Positions 1 to 9,909 of a stretch of DNA of 64,000 nucleotides are shown piece after piece. The position numbers and the translations under genes are program-made. The first letter of the stretch is position 1. Every line of letters begins with the position of its first letter. The notes beneath the pieces were generated by a model, which made no database searches, had not been told where the DNA came from, and saw only the letters and a program-made list of their open reading frames with translations. This DNA is from Aphrocallistes beatrix (taxonomy: Eukaryota > Porifera > Hexactinellida > Sceptrulophora > Aphrocallistidae): contig OY725493.1 in NCBI GenBank assembly GCA_963281255.1, positions 248,001 through 312,000 of the forward strand. The letters are read 5' to 3'.

Positions 1-494
1 TGAATCAAGTTCGCTTAATTAATATGAAGTATCTCTATTTTCTATGTTCTTTTGTTTGAGAGAGAGAGAGAGAGAGAGAAAGAAAGAAAGAATGAAGAAG
101 CTAGTCTAGTTGTAAATGAATTGTCACACTTTATCTATTTATTTATTTAATTATTTATTTATATTTAGCAATGTATTGATTGTGATTTTACCATTAAAGT
201 GTATAATATGTTAATTTTAAATGGATTGGGTGGTCCGAAATCAATCAAATGTTACATTAGAGTACTTTAGAACAGTAATGAAAAGCAATATAGCAATACA
301 TGATATTTTGAAAGCCCATGGTAATTGCCATCCATGGTCCAGATTTTGAATAGAGTGCCAATGCCTTAGTATATAGAGTGCTATGCTATGATAAATAGTA
401 AACATATACTCGGTATCTGTTACATCACTCCCCAAGAAATTTGAGGCCATGTTGTGCAGTCAGCCTATCCTACCAGTCTCTCCCAGATACCCTC
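1..494. repeat. Non-coding start: MITE fragment, (GA)n microsatellite and AT-rich DNA
   Basis: The first ~35 bases match, in reverse orientation, the inside of the MITE at 24549-24733 (the part reading TTAAGCGAACTTGATTCA). This is therefore a partial copy of that family running off the window. A (GA)n/(GAAA)n microsatellite follows at about 59-92. The rest is AT-rich with no convincing coding signal. Confidence 0.6.
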
Positions 495-935
495 CTATGT
501 TATGTAATCGTTGTATTTCTTAGGAACTCTATTTCTTAGTGGATATCTACGGTGCTGCTGTTGGGCACCGTTATCTCCTGAAGTCACTACTGAATCCAAA
601 TTTAACTCCCGTTCTTCGTCCTCAGTTATATCAACTATCCCCATATTGGGCACTCGGTCAAAACTAGGGTGCTCACTTTCTGTCTCTGATTCCATATTTT
701 CGTCTCCATGCCCTATGTTACCTTCGTTATCACTGCAGTCTGGTATCGCGTAGGTAACCGTTGTCGTAGTGTTTCCACCACCCCACAATTTATACAATTT
801 ACATCTATTAGCGTGAACCCATTTAGGGCCTCTGCCCCGTTCGATCTTCAGATTGGCGCCTCTACGCTCCATAACTTGGAAAGGCCCTTTATATTTTGGG
901 TCCAGCAAATCTGTTCGCGATTCGTTGCATTTCAA
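495..935 (-). pseudogene. Gypsy integrase C-terminal tail
   Basis: An open frame of about 146 codons carries YKGPFQVMERRGANLKIE and WVHANRCKLYK. This is the small beta-barrel (GPF-like) tail that ends Ty3/Gypsy integrases. An acidic, low-complexity tail ends in RRYPLRNRVPKKYNDYI, another common Gypsy polyprotein terminus. It directly continues the integrase pieces at higher coordinates. Confidence 0.85.
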
Positions 936-2078
936 TACGTAATCTCCTGCCTCAATTTCGTTTCTTTTCGCCCCTTGTCATAACGCTCCTGTCTCTTCAT
1001 TCTACTTAAATCATCGTTAGCCCTGGCGATCCCATGAAATTCACCTTTCAACTTCGTTAATTCCTCCAGGTGCTGTTCGTAGGATGCTGCAGTATCACTC
1101 CCATGTGTTGTCAGCCAAGCGCCAACTGGTGATAGCGGCTGTCTCCCTGTCATAAGCATATCGCGGAGAATTTCGTTGAGGAATTTTCGGTATTATTACA
1201 ATAAAAAATAATTTCGGGTAATAAAGCAGGCCAAGACTCTTTATCCAGCCTTCTATCCAACGTTGTCCATCTGGCAACCTGTTTAATTAACCCTATACTC
1301 CTCTCTACTAGCCCATCGGCTTGTGGATGATAGGGTGAGGTGTGTCTCTTTTCAATCCCGAGCCTATTACACATTTCCCTAACCGCAGTCCCATCGACGT
1401 TATGTGCTTGATCTGTAGGTAACCCCTTCGGCGCCCACGATATATCCAGTCATTTTCAAATTCATGAACAAGGGAGATGGCATTCTGGTCTTTTAACGGT
1501 ATTGCCTCGATGTATCGAGTGAATACGTCTACAATACATAAAAAATACCTGAAACTATTATCCGCCCATGGGAGCGTTGCGACATCCATCGCTACAAGGT
1601 CACCGGGTCCAATTCCCGAAGTATCGAACGTTTCCAAAGGCTGCTTGGCCGAATTAGAAGGTTTGGCCAGCTGACATGCCATATAGACTCGGCAGAGCTC
1701 CTTTGCATCAGCGGCCATTCCCACCCAAAATTAGCTTCTCCTAAGCGTTTTTATGGTCCTGGCTTGGCCGAAGTGGCCCGCTGCATGAACATCCCTAAGT
1801 ATTTCCGACTGCATGGCTTTTGGTACTACTACCCTTGCATCAAAAAACAACATACCATTCTGTAAATTGAGATGCGAAGCAACTTTCTTTAGTTGCCCTG
1901 ACTCTACCTGTCTGCCTCGTCTCAACCTTTTGATTGCTTTACGTATCACCGAATCTTGACCCCGCCTCTTAATCATATTCTTCCGCTCTTCTACGTGAAG
2001 CAGTGCAAACACCTTGTTTTCGAATACCGTTTCGTCTTGCACGTCCGTGTCCAACCGCTGTTCAGGAATTCTGCTCAA
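932..2078 (-). pseudogene. Gypsy integrase, zinc finger and catalytic core, frameshifted
   Basis: An HHCC-type finger region (HAAGHFGQARTIKTL, then CRVYMACQLAK) precedes the core block DLVAMDVATLPW, whose aspartate is the first residue of the DDE triad. The second aspartate (PTDQAHNVDG) and the YHPQADGLVERSI block with the third acidic residue are present but in other frames (breaks near 1440 and 1150-1310). This integrase would have inserted the retrotransposon copy into host DNA. It is now a pseudogene. Confidence 0.88.
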
Positions 2079-2324
2079 ATAATCGGGCAGTGCATTATCC
2101 TTGCCTGGCCGGTATACTATCTCGAATTATATTCCTCTAGCTCCATTATCCAGCGCGTAAACGTTCGTTTTGGATCTCTTTGTCTGCGTAACCACTGTAA
2201 AGGGTTGTGGTCGGTCACTAGCTGCACTGTATTCGCTCCTCTCAGATACGTCCGCCACTTCCTGCATGCCGCGACCAGTCCCCAAGCCTCGAGTTGCCCT
2301 GCCGAATAATTACGTTGAGCTTGG

Positions 2325-2590
2325 TTAAGCGACGAAGAGAAGTAGTCGATAGGATGAAGTCGCCCTGTCTCGCTGCGATAACACCCCAGCTACTGCTATA
2401 TTGCTGGCGTCTGTCTCAACCACGAAATCTCTCTTCCAGTCTGGCAGCGCTAGCATAACCGGCTCCTCTACCAGTTTGTTCCTAAGGCATTGAAAAGCAT
2501 CCTCTCTCTGCTGGGACCAGTTCCAAGTTATTCTCTTCTTGGTCATTTCATAGAGGGGTTGTGCCAGCGCCGCGAGGTTAGGTATATACG
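2325..2590 (-). pseudogene. Gypsy RT connection and RNase H-like fragment
   Basis: This segment has the typical post-RT sequence WNWSQQREDAFQCLRNKL followed by VETDASNIAVAGVLSQ. The aspartate in ETDAS is the first catalytic residue expected for a Ty3/Gypsy RNase H. The frame is lost shortly afterwards near 2370. It belongs to the same decayed pol as the RT and integrase parts on either side. Confidence 0.85.
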
Positions 2591-3343
2591 ATCAATTGAA
2601 GTTTAGACTTCCGAGGGATCTTTGCAATTCGGTCACCGAGTTGGGCTTTGGAAACTTAGCTAACTTTTCAGCTGAGCTTGGTAAAGGACTAATCTCGTCA
2701 CAAGGGTGTGACGAGATTATGTGTCCCAGGAATTCGACCTCTCGACAACCGAGTTGGCACTTGCGGAATTTACGTGAATATTAGCCAGTTTCAGATGTTC
2801 GAATACTTCTCGCAGGTTATCCATGTGCTCCTCGAAATTATTTGAGTATATAATGCAGTCGTCTACATAGGATTCTGCGTGTTTCACTCCTCTAAGTGTG
2901 GTATTCATTAACCGCTGGAATGTGGCTTGTGAGTTCACTAATCCAAACGGCACCACCTTCATTTCATATAGCCCACGTGGCGTGTTAAACGCTGTCTTCC
3001 CGATGTCGCTCTCTCTTACGGGCACGCACCAATAGGCTGACGTGATATCGATTACCGAGAAGAATTGATACCCATACAGTTTATCGAGTATGCTCTGGAT
3101 CTGTGGGATGCTGTATGCGTCCGTTTTAGTTACTTGTTTCAGTTTTCTGTAATCGATAGTGAACCGCTGTCGACCGTCTTTCTTTGATACCAACACGACG
3201 TTGCTCGCCCATGGAGAGTTTGATGGCCTGCAGAGCTTTTGTTCTAGCAGCTCGTCCAGCTTCCGGTTAATCTCTTCTTCCCATCGGGGAGGGAGTGGGT
3301 GTGGTCTGTTCTTGATTGGTGGTGCATCCTCAGTGTTGATCAC
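2590..3343 (-). pseudogene. Gypsy reverse transcriptase fragment
   Basis: The translation shows conserved RT blocks in order: the entry region (...RPHPLPPRW), SPWASNVVLVSKKDG, the RFTIDYRKLK block, the PFGLVNSQATFQRLMN block and the catalytic YVDD motif (residues YVDDCIIYS). This enzyme copies retrotransposon RNA into DNA. Near 2770 the frame slips by one base: the segment following ANIHV continues in another frame with the usual FLGHII motif. The copy therefore carries at least one disabling frameshift. There is no start codon context, since this would be an internal part of a polyprotein. Confidence 0.9.
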
Positions 3344-3345
3344 AT

Positions 3346-3889
3346 GTCAATTCTGTGATTAGGTATGATGCATTTATGAAATATTTAAGTTATGATAATT
3401 TATTTGTCCGAAGTAGTTACGATTTGTATTACTTGTTATAATGAGATCAATTGTAGACGGTTTACGTAATGAACTGTTACGATAACTACAGTTTGCATCT
3501 TAGGTTTTTATGGAAACTTGACTTAGCAGAAATTAAATGTAAACTTGACTGGATTGCTTGGTTTTAACAAATTAAGTTTAAGAAATATTAGTGAACAAGC
3601 GCACTTCGCTTGCTTGCGCTGCGCAGCTTGTTAGTGAATACCCCCTTGACAATAATTATGATAATGTCATGCTAATTTTATAGAGATATCCCTAATGAAC
3701 ATTTCATTTATCAAAAAGTTTATTTCTGGTAGCTCTTTTCATTTAAGGATAGTTGGAACAAATGCTCAGCTCGATTTTCACAAACATACAAACGGACAGA
3801 AACTACTTGTACTTGCCATTAGACATCTATTAGGAGTTACTACGCTAAAATAAGCTAATTAGCATATTAAAATTTTATTTGTCAATGGC
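3346..3889. other. AT-rich non-coding spacer
   Basis: No coding potential was recognised. A short GC-rich stretch at about 3596-3632 (GCGCACTTCGCTTGCTTGCG and neighbours) matches the hairpin-rich end of the Helitron-like repeat described at 6012-6555, so it is probably a relic of that family. Confidence 0.5.
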
Positions 3890-4654
3890 TTATTCACTCT
3901 CATTAGAATCATCCACATCTGCCATCGGAATGGGGTTTGCGGAACCACTTTCATGGGGATCGTTGGATTCTGTGTCGCTGGATTCCACGTTGAGAATTAT
4001 TTCTGACTTTGCTCCATATGAATGTGTAGGGCTGTTTATCATTGAAATGTTCATAATGAAAGCCATAGTTGGTGATGTAATGTTCGCATTCGGATTTGTA
4101 CTGCCTCTCAGTAAACTCCGTCTCACTTCACGAATCAAGTACCTTTTTGCCAATAGTCGTCATTTGCAACGTAAATGTCTGCTTCCAGGACAGCAGAAGC
4201 CGCCATTATTTCGACATCGCTACCCCAAATTCCTTCGCAATAAACTAAATTTTCATTAACGAAATATTCACAAGGAGTTGTCCGTTTCGATTTGAAATAC
4301 CATCCTAGTCGAGTTGATCCCTCACTTGCGATAAATCGAGCAATTATCGAGCGAATCTCTAAGTGGCTGTTCTGACTGCCAGTAATGATTTTTGAGAGGC
4401 AACGAAAAAGGCAATTGCCATCTCGCATAATGTTGTCCGCTTCCCATGGTTGATAGTACTTAAGTGGCTGTCCAACGAGATTACCCGGCTGTTTTATTAC
4501 GGAGTCAAAGGTTAGACCCAAAATGGCACATTTTCTGCGCTGCCAATCTTCATTAATAACTTGAATTAGTGGGTCTGATGGACTCGGGTTAGGAATGTAA
4601 GATGAAGTAGCTGTCAGGAATGGTTTCCCAAAACATTGTGTTTAGGTATTGCTT
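3890..4654 (-). pseudogene. OTU cysteine-protease-like domain fragment
   Basis: Minus-strand translation contains the OTU active-site block IMRDGNCLFRCLSKIITG (the cysteine in DGNC is the nucleophile) followed by LEIR and an AASAVLEADIYVAN segment. A preceding WQRRKCAILGL stretch is common upstream of OTU domains in transposon-linked and invertebrate proteins. OTU enzymes cut ubiquitin or ubiquitin-like chains. The frame stops just after the DDYWQK segment at 4135, and an overlapping frame continues to 3890. The C-terminal histidine region cannot be identified with confidence, so the copy is probably frameshifted. It lies on the same strand as the integrase gene at 9910-11661, with the inverted-repeat block in between, and may belong to the same Ginger-type element. 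Confidence 0.65.
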
Positions 4655-5415
4655 TGCCTAAAACGATTGCGGTCAACGTAATAAAAAACAATACTACTAC
4701 TAGGCTAAAATATGTTATCATCACCTACCACGGAATACAATACTTTGTGAGTGTATTTGACTGCAAGCATGTCACCAAACTTAGGATAGAGTTCTTCAGT
4801 CCAGCTCAGTAGTCGTTTTCTGATTTCAGTTTTCTAGAATTAAACGTAATTGATATTGGATTGATTAAATCAGTGGCGGGCATAATGATATAGAAGATAT
4901 ATTGATATTCAGCATCAATTTCACACCAAAATTAGGCGGGCTTATTTTGTATTACAATCACTAACGCGGCCCCATAATAGAGTGTTTTGGAAGAGTCGCG
5001 GGCCCCAGGTTGCCCATCGCTGGATTATATTGACAATAAAAATAAACACAATAATTTATCATTTTGAATATGTCAATACCATTTGGTCTTCTGTGTTGTA
5101 TTTAAGAAATGTGAACAGCAGTGTATTAGGAACGTATTCGTGATATCGGTCAAGTTTGTTATGTAAATCCTCGTGTAATGGCGTCATAAAAGTGTTGCTT
5201 TGCACCTTTTGACGTAAAATAGCCTAGTACGATCAAAGTCATGAATATAGATTCAACATGAACATAAAAGACTGTGATTAGAGAATTATCGCACAACTTT
5301 TAAATGAAAAAAACCACTTGTAATAGGAATTTTATTAACTGTAAATAACTCTGATGTATATGATGTTATTATGTACATACCTTGAGGTCATTCAGTTATG
5401 ATAGAATTGCATATA
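4655..5415. other. AT-rich spacer with a hAT-end fragment
   Basis: There is no recognisable gene. Around 4960-5025 the sequence has GCGGGCCCCAGGTTGCCCATCGCTGG broken over short runs, which resembles the end of hAT-type MITEs elsewhere in the window (compare 23039-24066). No matching second end was identified. Confidence 0.4.
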
Positions 5416-6011
5416 TTAAAATCGACGAGGCGCATGCGCCTGAGATTTTAATGCTATTCAAGAATTAATAGGCTTTTCTTTGTAAATACTACAACTTTAA
5501 TTCTTATTCTAACATTTATTATTATAATTTATAGAATTCTATTATTAATGGCAGAAGGTGCTTCTACTGCTTCTTCATTCTTAGAAGTGGATCAACTAAA
5601 AAACGTAAAATGATTATTCCGAGGCTAAATTATCAACACAGATGCAGCCTCTAAATTTTCCAATCAATAATGCTCGTCTTTAAACAAGAACAGTGTAATA
5701 CAAGATAATAATTCATCTGATGAAGTCAACTCGGTCAAAGGTAATTAGTACTGATCGAACAATGACATATCATTCACAGATGATCTAACAGAGATATTAG
5801 AATTGGTCACCAACAGGGTTGGTAGGTTTAATCCACCCCTGGGTTAAATTCAGGTTTAAACCGGGTGTACCCCCCACAGAGACCTAAGTTGCTACATAGA
5901 ACACCTCGAGCAACCTAGATTGCTAGAAATGTGCTAGCAACCTAGGTTACTAGGTGCTTAGTATGTAGCAGCCTATGAGAAATAGTATTCCCGCTTTTAT
6001 TCATAGATTAA

Positions 6012-6555
6012 TCTCCTTACTATTAAAACTCGATTAATGTATATATATATATATATATATATGTAACGAATTGATTGAAGAAACTGCTGAGCGCAGAAAG
6101 CTGATTTTTGGCATGTGGGAGTATTTTGGCTATGGCTCCAGTAAGTTCTGAGCTCAGACCAAAATGTCGACTCATCATGGAATTATGACGTCATTGTCAC
6201 ATTTCTAAAAGTTAAGCAACACAGTTATTCGGCATAACTCAGCCATTATATGAGATAGAAGGCTGAAATTTTAATAGAATGTGTATATTAATATAACTCA
6301 CATATGATGCGACTATCATAAAAAATGATGACTCATCACTCTGGTATGACGTCATCATTACGCATCAAAAATTTTATAATTGACAAATTTGGTGATTTCT
6401 CGAGTGATATCGATTTTAAAACTAAGATGGGCATATTTAGAGATGATATCTCCCTTATAATTAACCAATGTAACTCCCAGGCGACCGAAGGGAGCCTCCG
6501 GCGGACACAAAGTGTCCGCCACCCGCGCAGCGCAAGCAAGCGAAGCGCGCTTGTT
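6012..6555 (+). mobile_element. Helitron-like non-autonomous repeat, reference copy A
   Basis: The unit begins TCTCCTTACTATTAAAACTCG, continues through an (AT)n microsatellite and the block GTAACGAATTGATTG, and ends in a GC-rich, hairpin-rich tail (GCGGACACAAAGTGTCCGC, then AAGCGAAGCGCGCTTG). The matching right arm of the inverted repeat, near 8985, lacks this unit and so serves as an empty site. Comparing the two shows insertion without an evident target duplication. A microsatellite near one end, a hairpin at the other end and no duplication recall Helitron/Helentron-derived elements. Other copies are at 11864-15031, 37473-37952, 38044-38402, 52719-53113, 53116-53664 and 55612-55960. Confidence 0.6.
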
Positions 6556-6707
6556 ATTATTAATAGGCAATGCCGTTATTTTATTTCATTAAATTTTCTT
6601 CTTACTTTAAGGTTAATAATAATAATACGTCATAATATACAATTATTCCATGCTATGTTCAAGTGCGCTGTACAATGAAACTTTAAATCTATAAACTTTT
6701 TAAGAGA

Positions 6708-7275
6708 ATGAACATATTTATAAATGATGAGGATTTTGAATGTGATGCGATGTTTTACAGGCAGCCATATAGAGATTTAGTAAGAAGAAGAGATGATGAA
6801 GTAGTTCTTGATGAGTTGCGAATAAGCTGGCTGCAACACGTTGGAGTCGAGACAGGAGCAACCAGGGAGAACCATATAAAAGACTGTTGCTATTGTAAAG
6901 ATGAGAGGTTACTAGTACAAGGGGATTGACGATAGTTTAGCATGCTTTGCTGGAGAGATACTTCCTGATTCGATGGATATTCTAGATGAAATAGAAGCAA
7001 GAAGAAACAGCTTTACGGATCTAGGAAGACATCAATAGGTTGTTGTCGAACCAGGTATCCAATTTACTTCTTTGGATGGCGAGATTAGAGAATTGCCAAC
7101 AGAGATGCTATCAATGTGGACCGATGACGAGGAACTCAGTTTTGGTGAAATTGATGAGCAGCTTGTTGTTAAGAAACCTACAAGTAGAACGGAGATTAGT
7201 GACACAGGATTGGATGACAGTGAGAGCAGATTTCTCAGAGTAAAGAATTGGGTTCAAAATAATGATAAATTTTAA
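6708..7275 (+). pseudogene. Unrecognised broken coding stretch
   Basis: Two partly overlapping plus-strand frames (6708-6929; 6927-7275, interrupted by a stop near 7036) give acidic, repeat-free protein such as RRDDEVVLDELRISWLQHVG and TDDEELSFGEIDEQLV. The composition looks coding-like, but no family was recognised. It sits in the centre of the inverted repeat next to LINE fragments. It may be a fragment of a retroelement or of a captured host gene. Confidence 0.3.
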
Positions 7276-7378
7276 TATCATCGGCATAGTAGTTCATGTC
7301 GAGGAAATGAGACCTAATGATATCAAAGAGCGAGCTGGTGGTATAAAGAGTGAAGAGAAGGGTACCAAGGCAGGAACC

Positions 7379-7687
7379 TTAAGAGAACGGGAATGCTGTA
7401 TTTAACGGGAGTGTCGAGTGAATTTGAACCACGGATAGAAATGGATTGGTTTCAGCCGGAGAGATATGATTTGAACCAAGAGGGAGAAGTGCCACAAATC
7501 GGAAATGTGTAAGAAGGCGTGTTATTAGGATAGAATGGTCAACGGTGCCAAATGCATAGCTGAGTTCCAAGAGGACGAGAAATGTGACGTGTTTTTGGTT
7601 CATGTAGAAGAAGATGTAATTGGCTACCTTCAGGAGCGCAGTACATTTAGACTTGGTAACTGCGTGCAGGGAGATTATAGTTCCCAC
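7379..7687 (-). pseudogene. LINE reverse-transcriptase fragment
   Basis: The minus-strand product includes ALLKVANYIFFYMNQKH and LVLLELSYAFGTVDHSIL. These correspond to the non-LTR retrotransposon RT block usually read as LLDLSAAFDTVDH. The normal aspartate of the AFD motif has become glycine (AFGT), so catalysis would be lost. It is only about 100 codons of a normally ~900-codon RT protein. Confidence 0.75.
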
Positions 7688-7833
7688 ATGTCCCTATAGT
7701 GTGGACTGTGTACGATGTCTGTTCTTGAGTGCGTGACTATCATTAATTATATGTAGAGTTGACAGTTTTAAGAAATGCATTATAACACTGACAGTGATAG
7801 CTATATTATTTAACATAATTGAGACCTTGAACT

Positions 7834-8250
7834 CAGGGATTCCAGAACTAGCAAAAAAAAAAAGTTGTACGCATTTTTTTGCCAACCGTTTACTTGCTAC
7901 TTTATTTATTCCTCCATTTTAGATTTAGTTTTACTCACTCATTACTTTTTTTTTACTTGCTACTTATTTTTTGACCGACATTTAGTTGACGTGAGGAGAA
8001 GAAATTATTGATTGTACAATATATGACAGAAACGAGGCCACATCGAGGGATTTGTAGGAATATTTGAGTATTTCAGAAACATAATTTTCTTAATTTAACC
8101 ATGTCCATTTCATCAGGGTGTCCGGGAAATTTACTTGCTACTTTTTTTTGCTCGCAATCCAGAATATTCACTTACTACCTTCTATTTTTCTCCAAAAAAA
8201 TAAAAAGGTAGTAAGTAGCAAGTAAAAAAAAAGTAGCAAGTAAATCCCTG
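7834..8250. mobile_element. hAT-type MITE with 8-bp duplication CTTGAACT
   Basis: The element starts CAGGGATT and ends AAATCCCTG. Exact copies of CTTGAACT flank it at 7826-7833 and 8251-8258, as expected for hAT insertion. Inside are repeated ACTTGCTACTTTTT motifs and their reverse complements. It has no coding capacity. It is inserted between the two LINE fragments. Confidence 0.8.
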
Positions 8251-8368
8251 CTTGAACTCTTCAATGCTAGAAAATATGCTATTGCTATTTTCTCTAATGT
8301 TTATTTAATTTCGCAAAAAATGATATTTGTGTGTATATGTTTCTATTGTTTTATGTGTATGTGCGTAA

Positions 8369-8704
8369 TTGTTGAGGTGCAACAATTACACGCATGCGCA
8401 TAAAATGATGTTTTCATATATTAAAATCGACGAGGCGCTTTTAGTATATGAAAACATCGCATCACATTTAGAATCCTCATCATTTATAAAGCTGTTCATT
8501 CTCTTGCTCCTCTATACTACATCACCCAGCTTATCAAGTAAAAGGTCCAACCGTAATCTAAGATCTTCGAATGCTATCCTCCTCGAACATCCATACATTA
8601 ATTCTTCAAAAAGCTCTTTTTATTTTGCTGCTCCTGTTGAATGGAATAACTTGCCTGCCTACATCGGAATGCTCAATCCATTACTAACTATAAAAGTCTC
8701 TTGA
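8369..8704 (+). pseudogene. LINE 3' end: C-terminal tail of RT protein
   Basis: The plus-strand frame contains LSSKRSNRNLRSSNAILL and FYFAAPVEWNNLPAYI. These match the conserved tail of CR1/L2-like LINE proteins (LRSS...L..P...; F..AAP..WN.LP). The following AT-rich DNA up to about 8985 looks like the LINE 3' untranslated end. Part of it recurs inverted at 6556-6680, inside the left arm of the inverted repeat. Confidence 0.7.
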
Positions 8705-9909
8705 AAACTAATCTTTTTCGATTAGCCCATGAAACGCATTTAATAATACGTGAATTTATACATATATACACGCACAGAGACTTACACATACGTATACTGT
8801 ATATATAACATATGTAGTACATGCTGCACATATGCACTTCTTAATTCATTGTACAGCGCACTTGAACATATCATCAAGGAATCATGTCAGAATGGAATAA
8901 TTGTATATTATGACGTATTATTATTATTATTAACCTTAAAGCAAGAAGAAAATTTAATGAAATAAAATAACGGCATTGCCTATTAATAATAATATTAATC
9001 TATGAATAAAAGCGGTAATACTATTTCTCATAGGCTGCTACATACTAAGCACCTAGTAACCTAGGTTGCTAGCACATTTCTAGCAATCTAGGTTGCTCGA
9101 GGTGTTCTATGTAGCAACTTAGGTTGCTGTATAGAAAAGCCCTCATTAACTCATTAAATAGTCAGGCATTATAGTTAGTTTTCGTAGAAACATCTGAAAT
9201 AATGATAAATTCTATGAATTTCTATTTATTCTAAGATTTTTAAGAATTCCAATTATTATGGTAGTAACAACATTGTTAATTAGATATTGACAGAATATTG
9301 ATTCTCTAGGTTATGCTGAAATGGATATGACCTGATAAAGTTGATTCGCTTATAATAATGAGGTTTAACCCACAAAAAGGGGTTTTACCCAACCCGGTTT
9401 AAACCTGAATTTAACCCAGGGGTGGATTAAACCTACTAACCCTGTTGGTGACCAATTCTAATATCTCTGTTAGATCATCTGTGAATGATATGTCATTGTT
9501 CGATCAGTACTAATTACCTTTGACCGAGTTGACTTCATCAGATGAATTATTATCTTGTATTACACTGTTCTTGTTTAAAGACGTAGCAGTATTGATTGGA
9601 AAATTTAGAGGCTGCATCTGTGTTGATAATTTAGCCTCGGAATAATCATTTTACGTTTATAGTGGATCCACTTCTAAGAATGAAGAAGCAGTAGAAGCAC
9701 CTTCTGCCATTAATAATAGAATTCTATAAATTATAATAATAAATGTTAGAATAAGAATTAAAGTTGTAGTATTTACAAAGAAAAGCCTATTAATTCTTGA
9801 ATAGCATTAAAATCTCAGGCGCATGCGCCTCGTCGATTTTAATAGCTCTAGAATTGTGCACTTTGAAAATCCGAAAATATTGTGTTGTATTGATTACAAA
9901 GGAAATGAT

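Larger units (their letters stand above)
495..3345 (-). mobile_element. Decayed Ty3/Gypsy-type retrotransposon pol region
   Basis: Read on the minus strand, the order is reverse transcriptase, RNase H-like segment, HHCC-type zinc finger, integrase core and integrase C-terminal region, which is the Ty3/Gypsy order. The reading frame is broken by several frameshifts. Gag and protease are not visible upstream of 3345, and no pair of long terminal repeats was found, so the copy is truncated and inactive. The segment looks clearly GC-richer than the AT-rich DNA around it, which fits a relatively recent insertion. Confidence 0.9.
5416..9845. repeat. Large inverted repeat with ~0.7-1 kb arms and 2.2 kb centre
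   Basis: The left arm (about 5416-6680) and right arm (about 8845-9845) are reverse complements over most of their length. The tips carry TTAAAATCGACGAGGCGC and the mirror image. The left arm contains an extra Helitron-like insertion (6012-6555). The right arm has an extra segment at about 9131-9395. Each tip is itself a small hairpin around AGGCGCATGCGCCT. The arms include hAT-like AACAGGGTTGGTAGG sequence and a LINE 3' tail. It could be a foldback transposon or an inverted duplication. No clear target-site duplication was seen. Confidence 0.8.

Noticed and set aside
241..450. Short minus-strand frame next to the Gypsy tail
   Set aside because: There is no family resemblance and it lies outside the recognisable pol region; it may simply be a chance frame.
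3879..4259. Plus-strand frame opposite the OTU fragment
   Set aside because: The minus strand carries the recognisable OTU motif, so the plus frame is a shadow.
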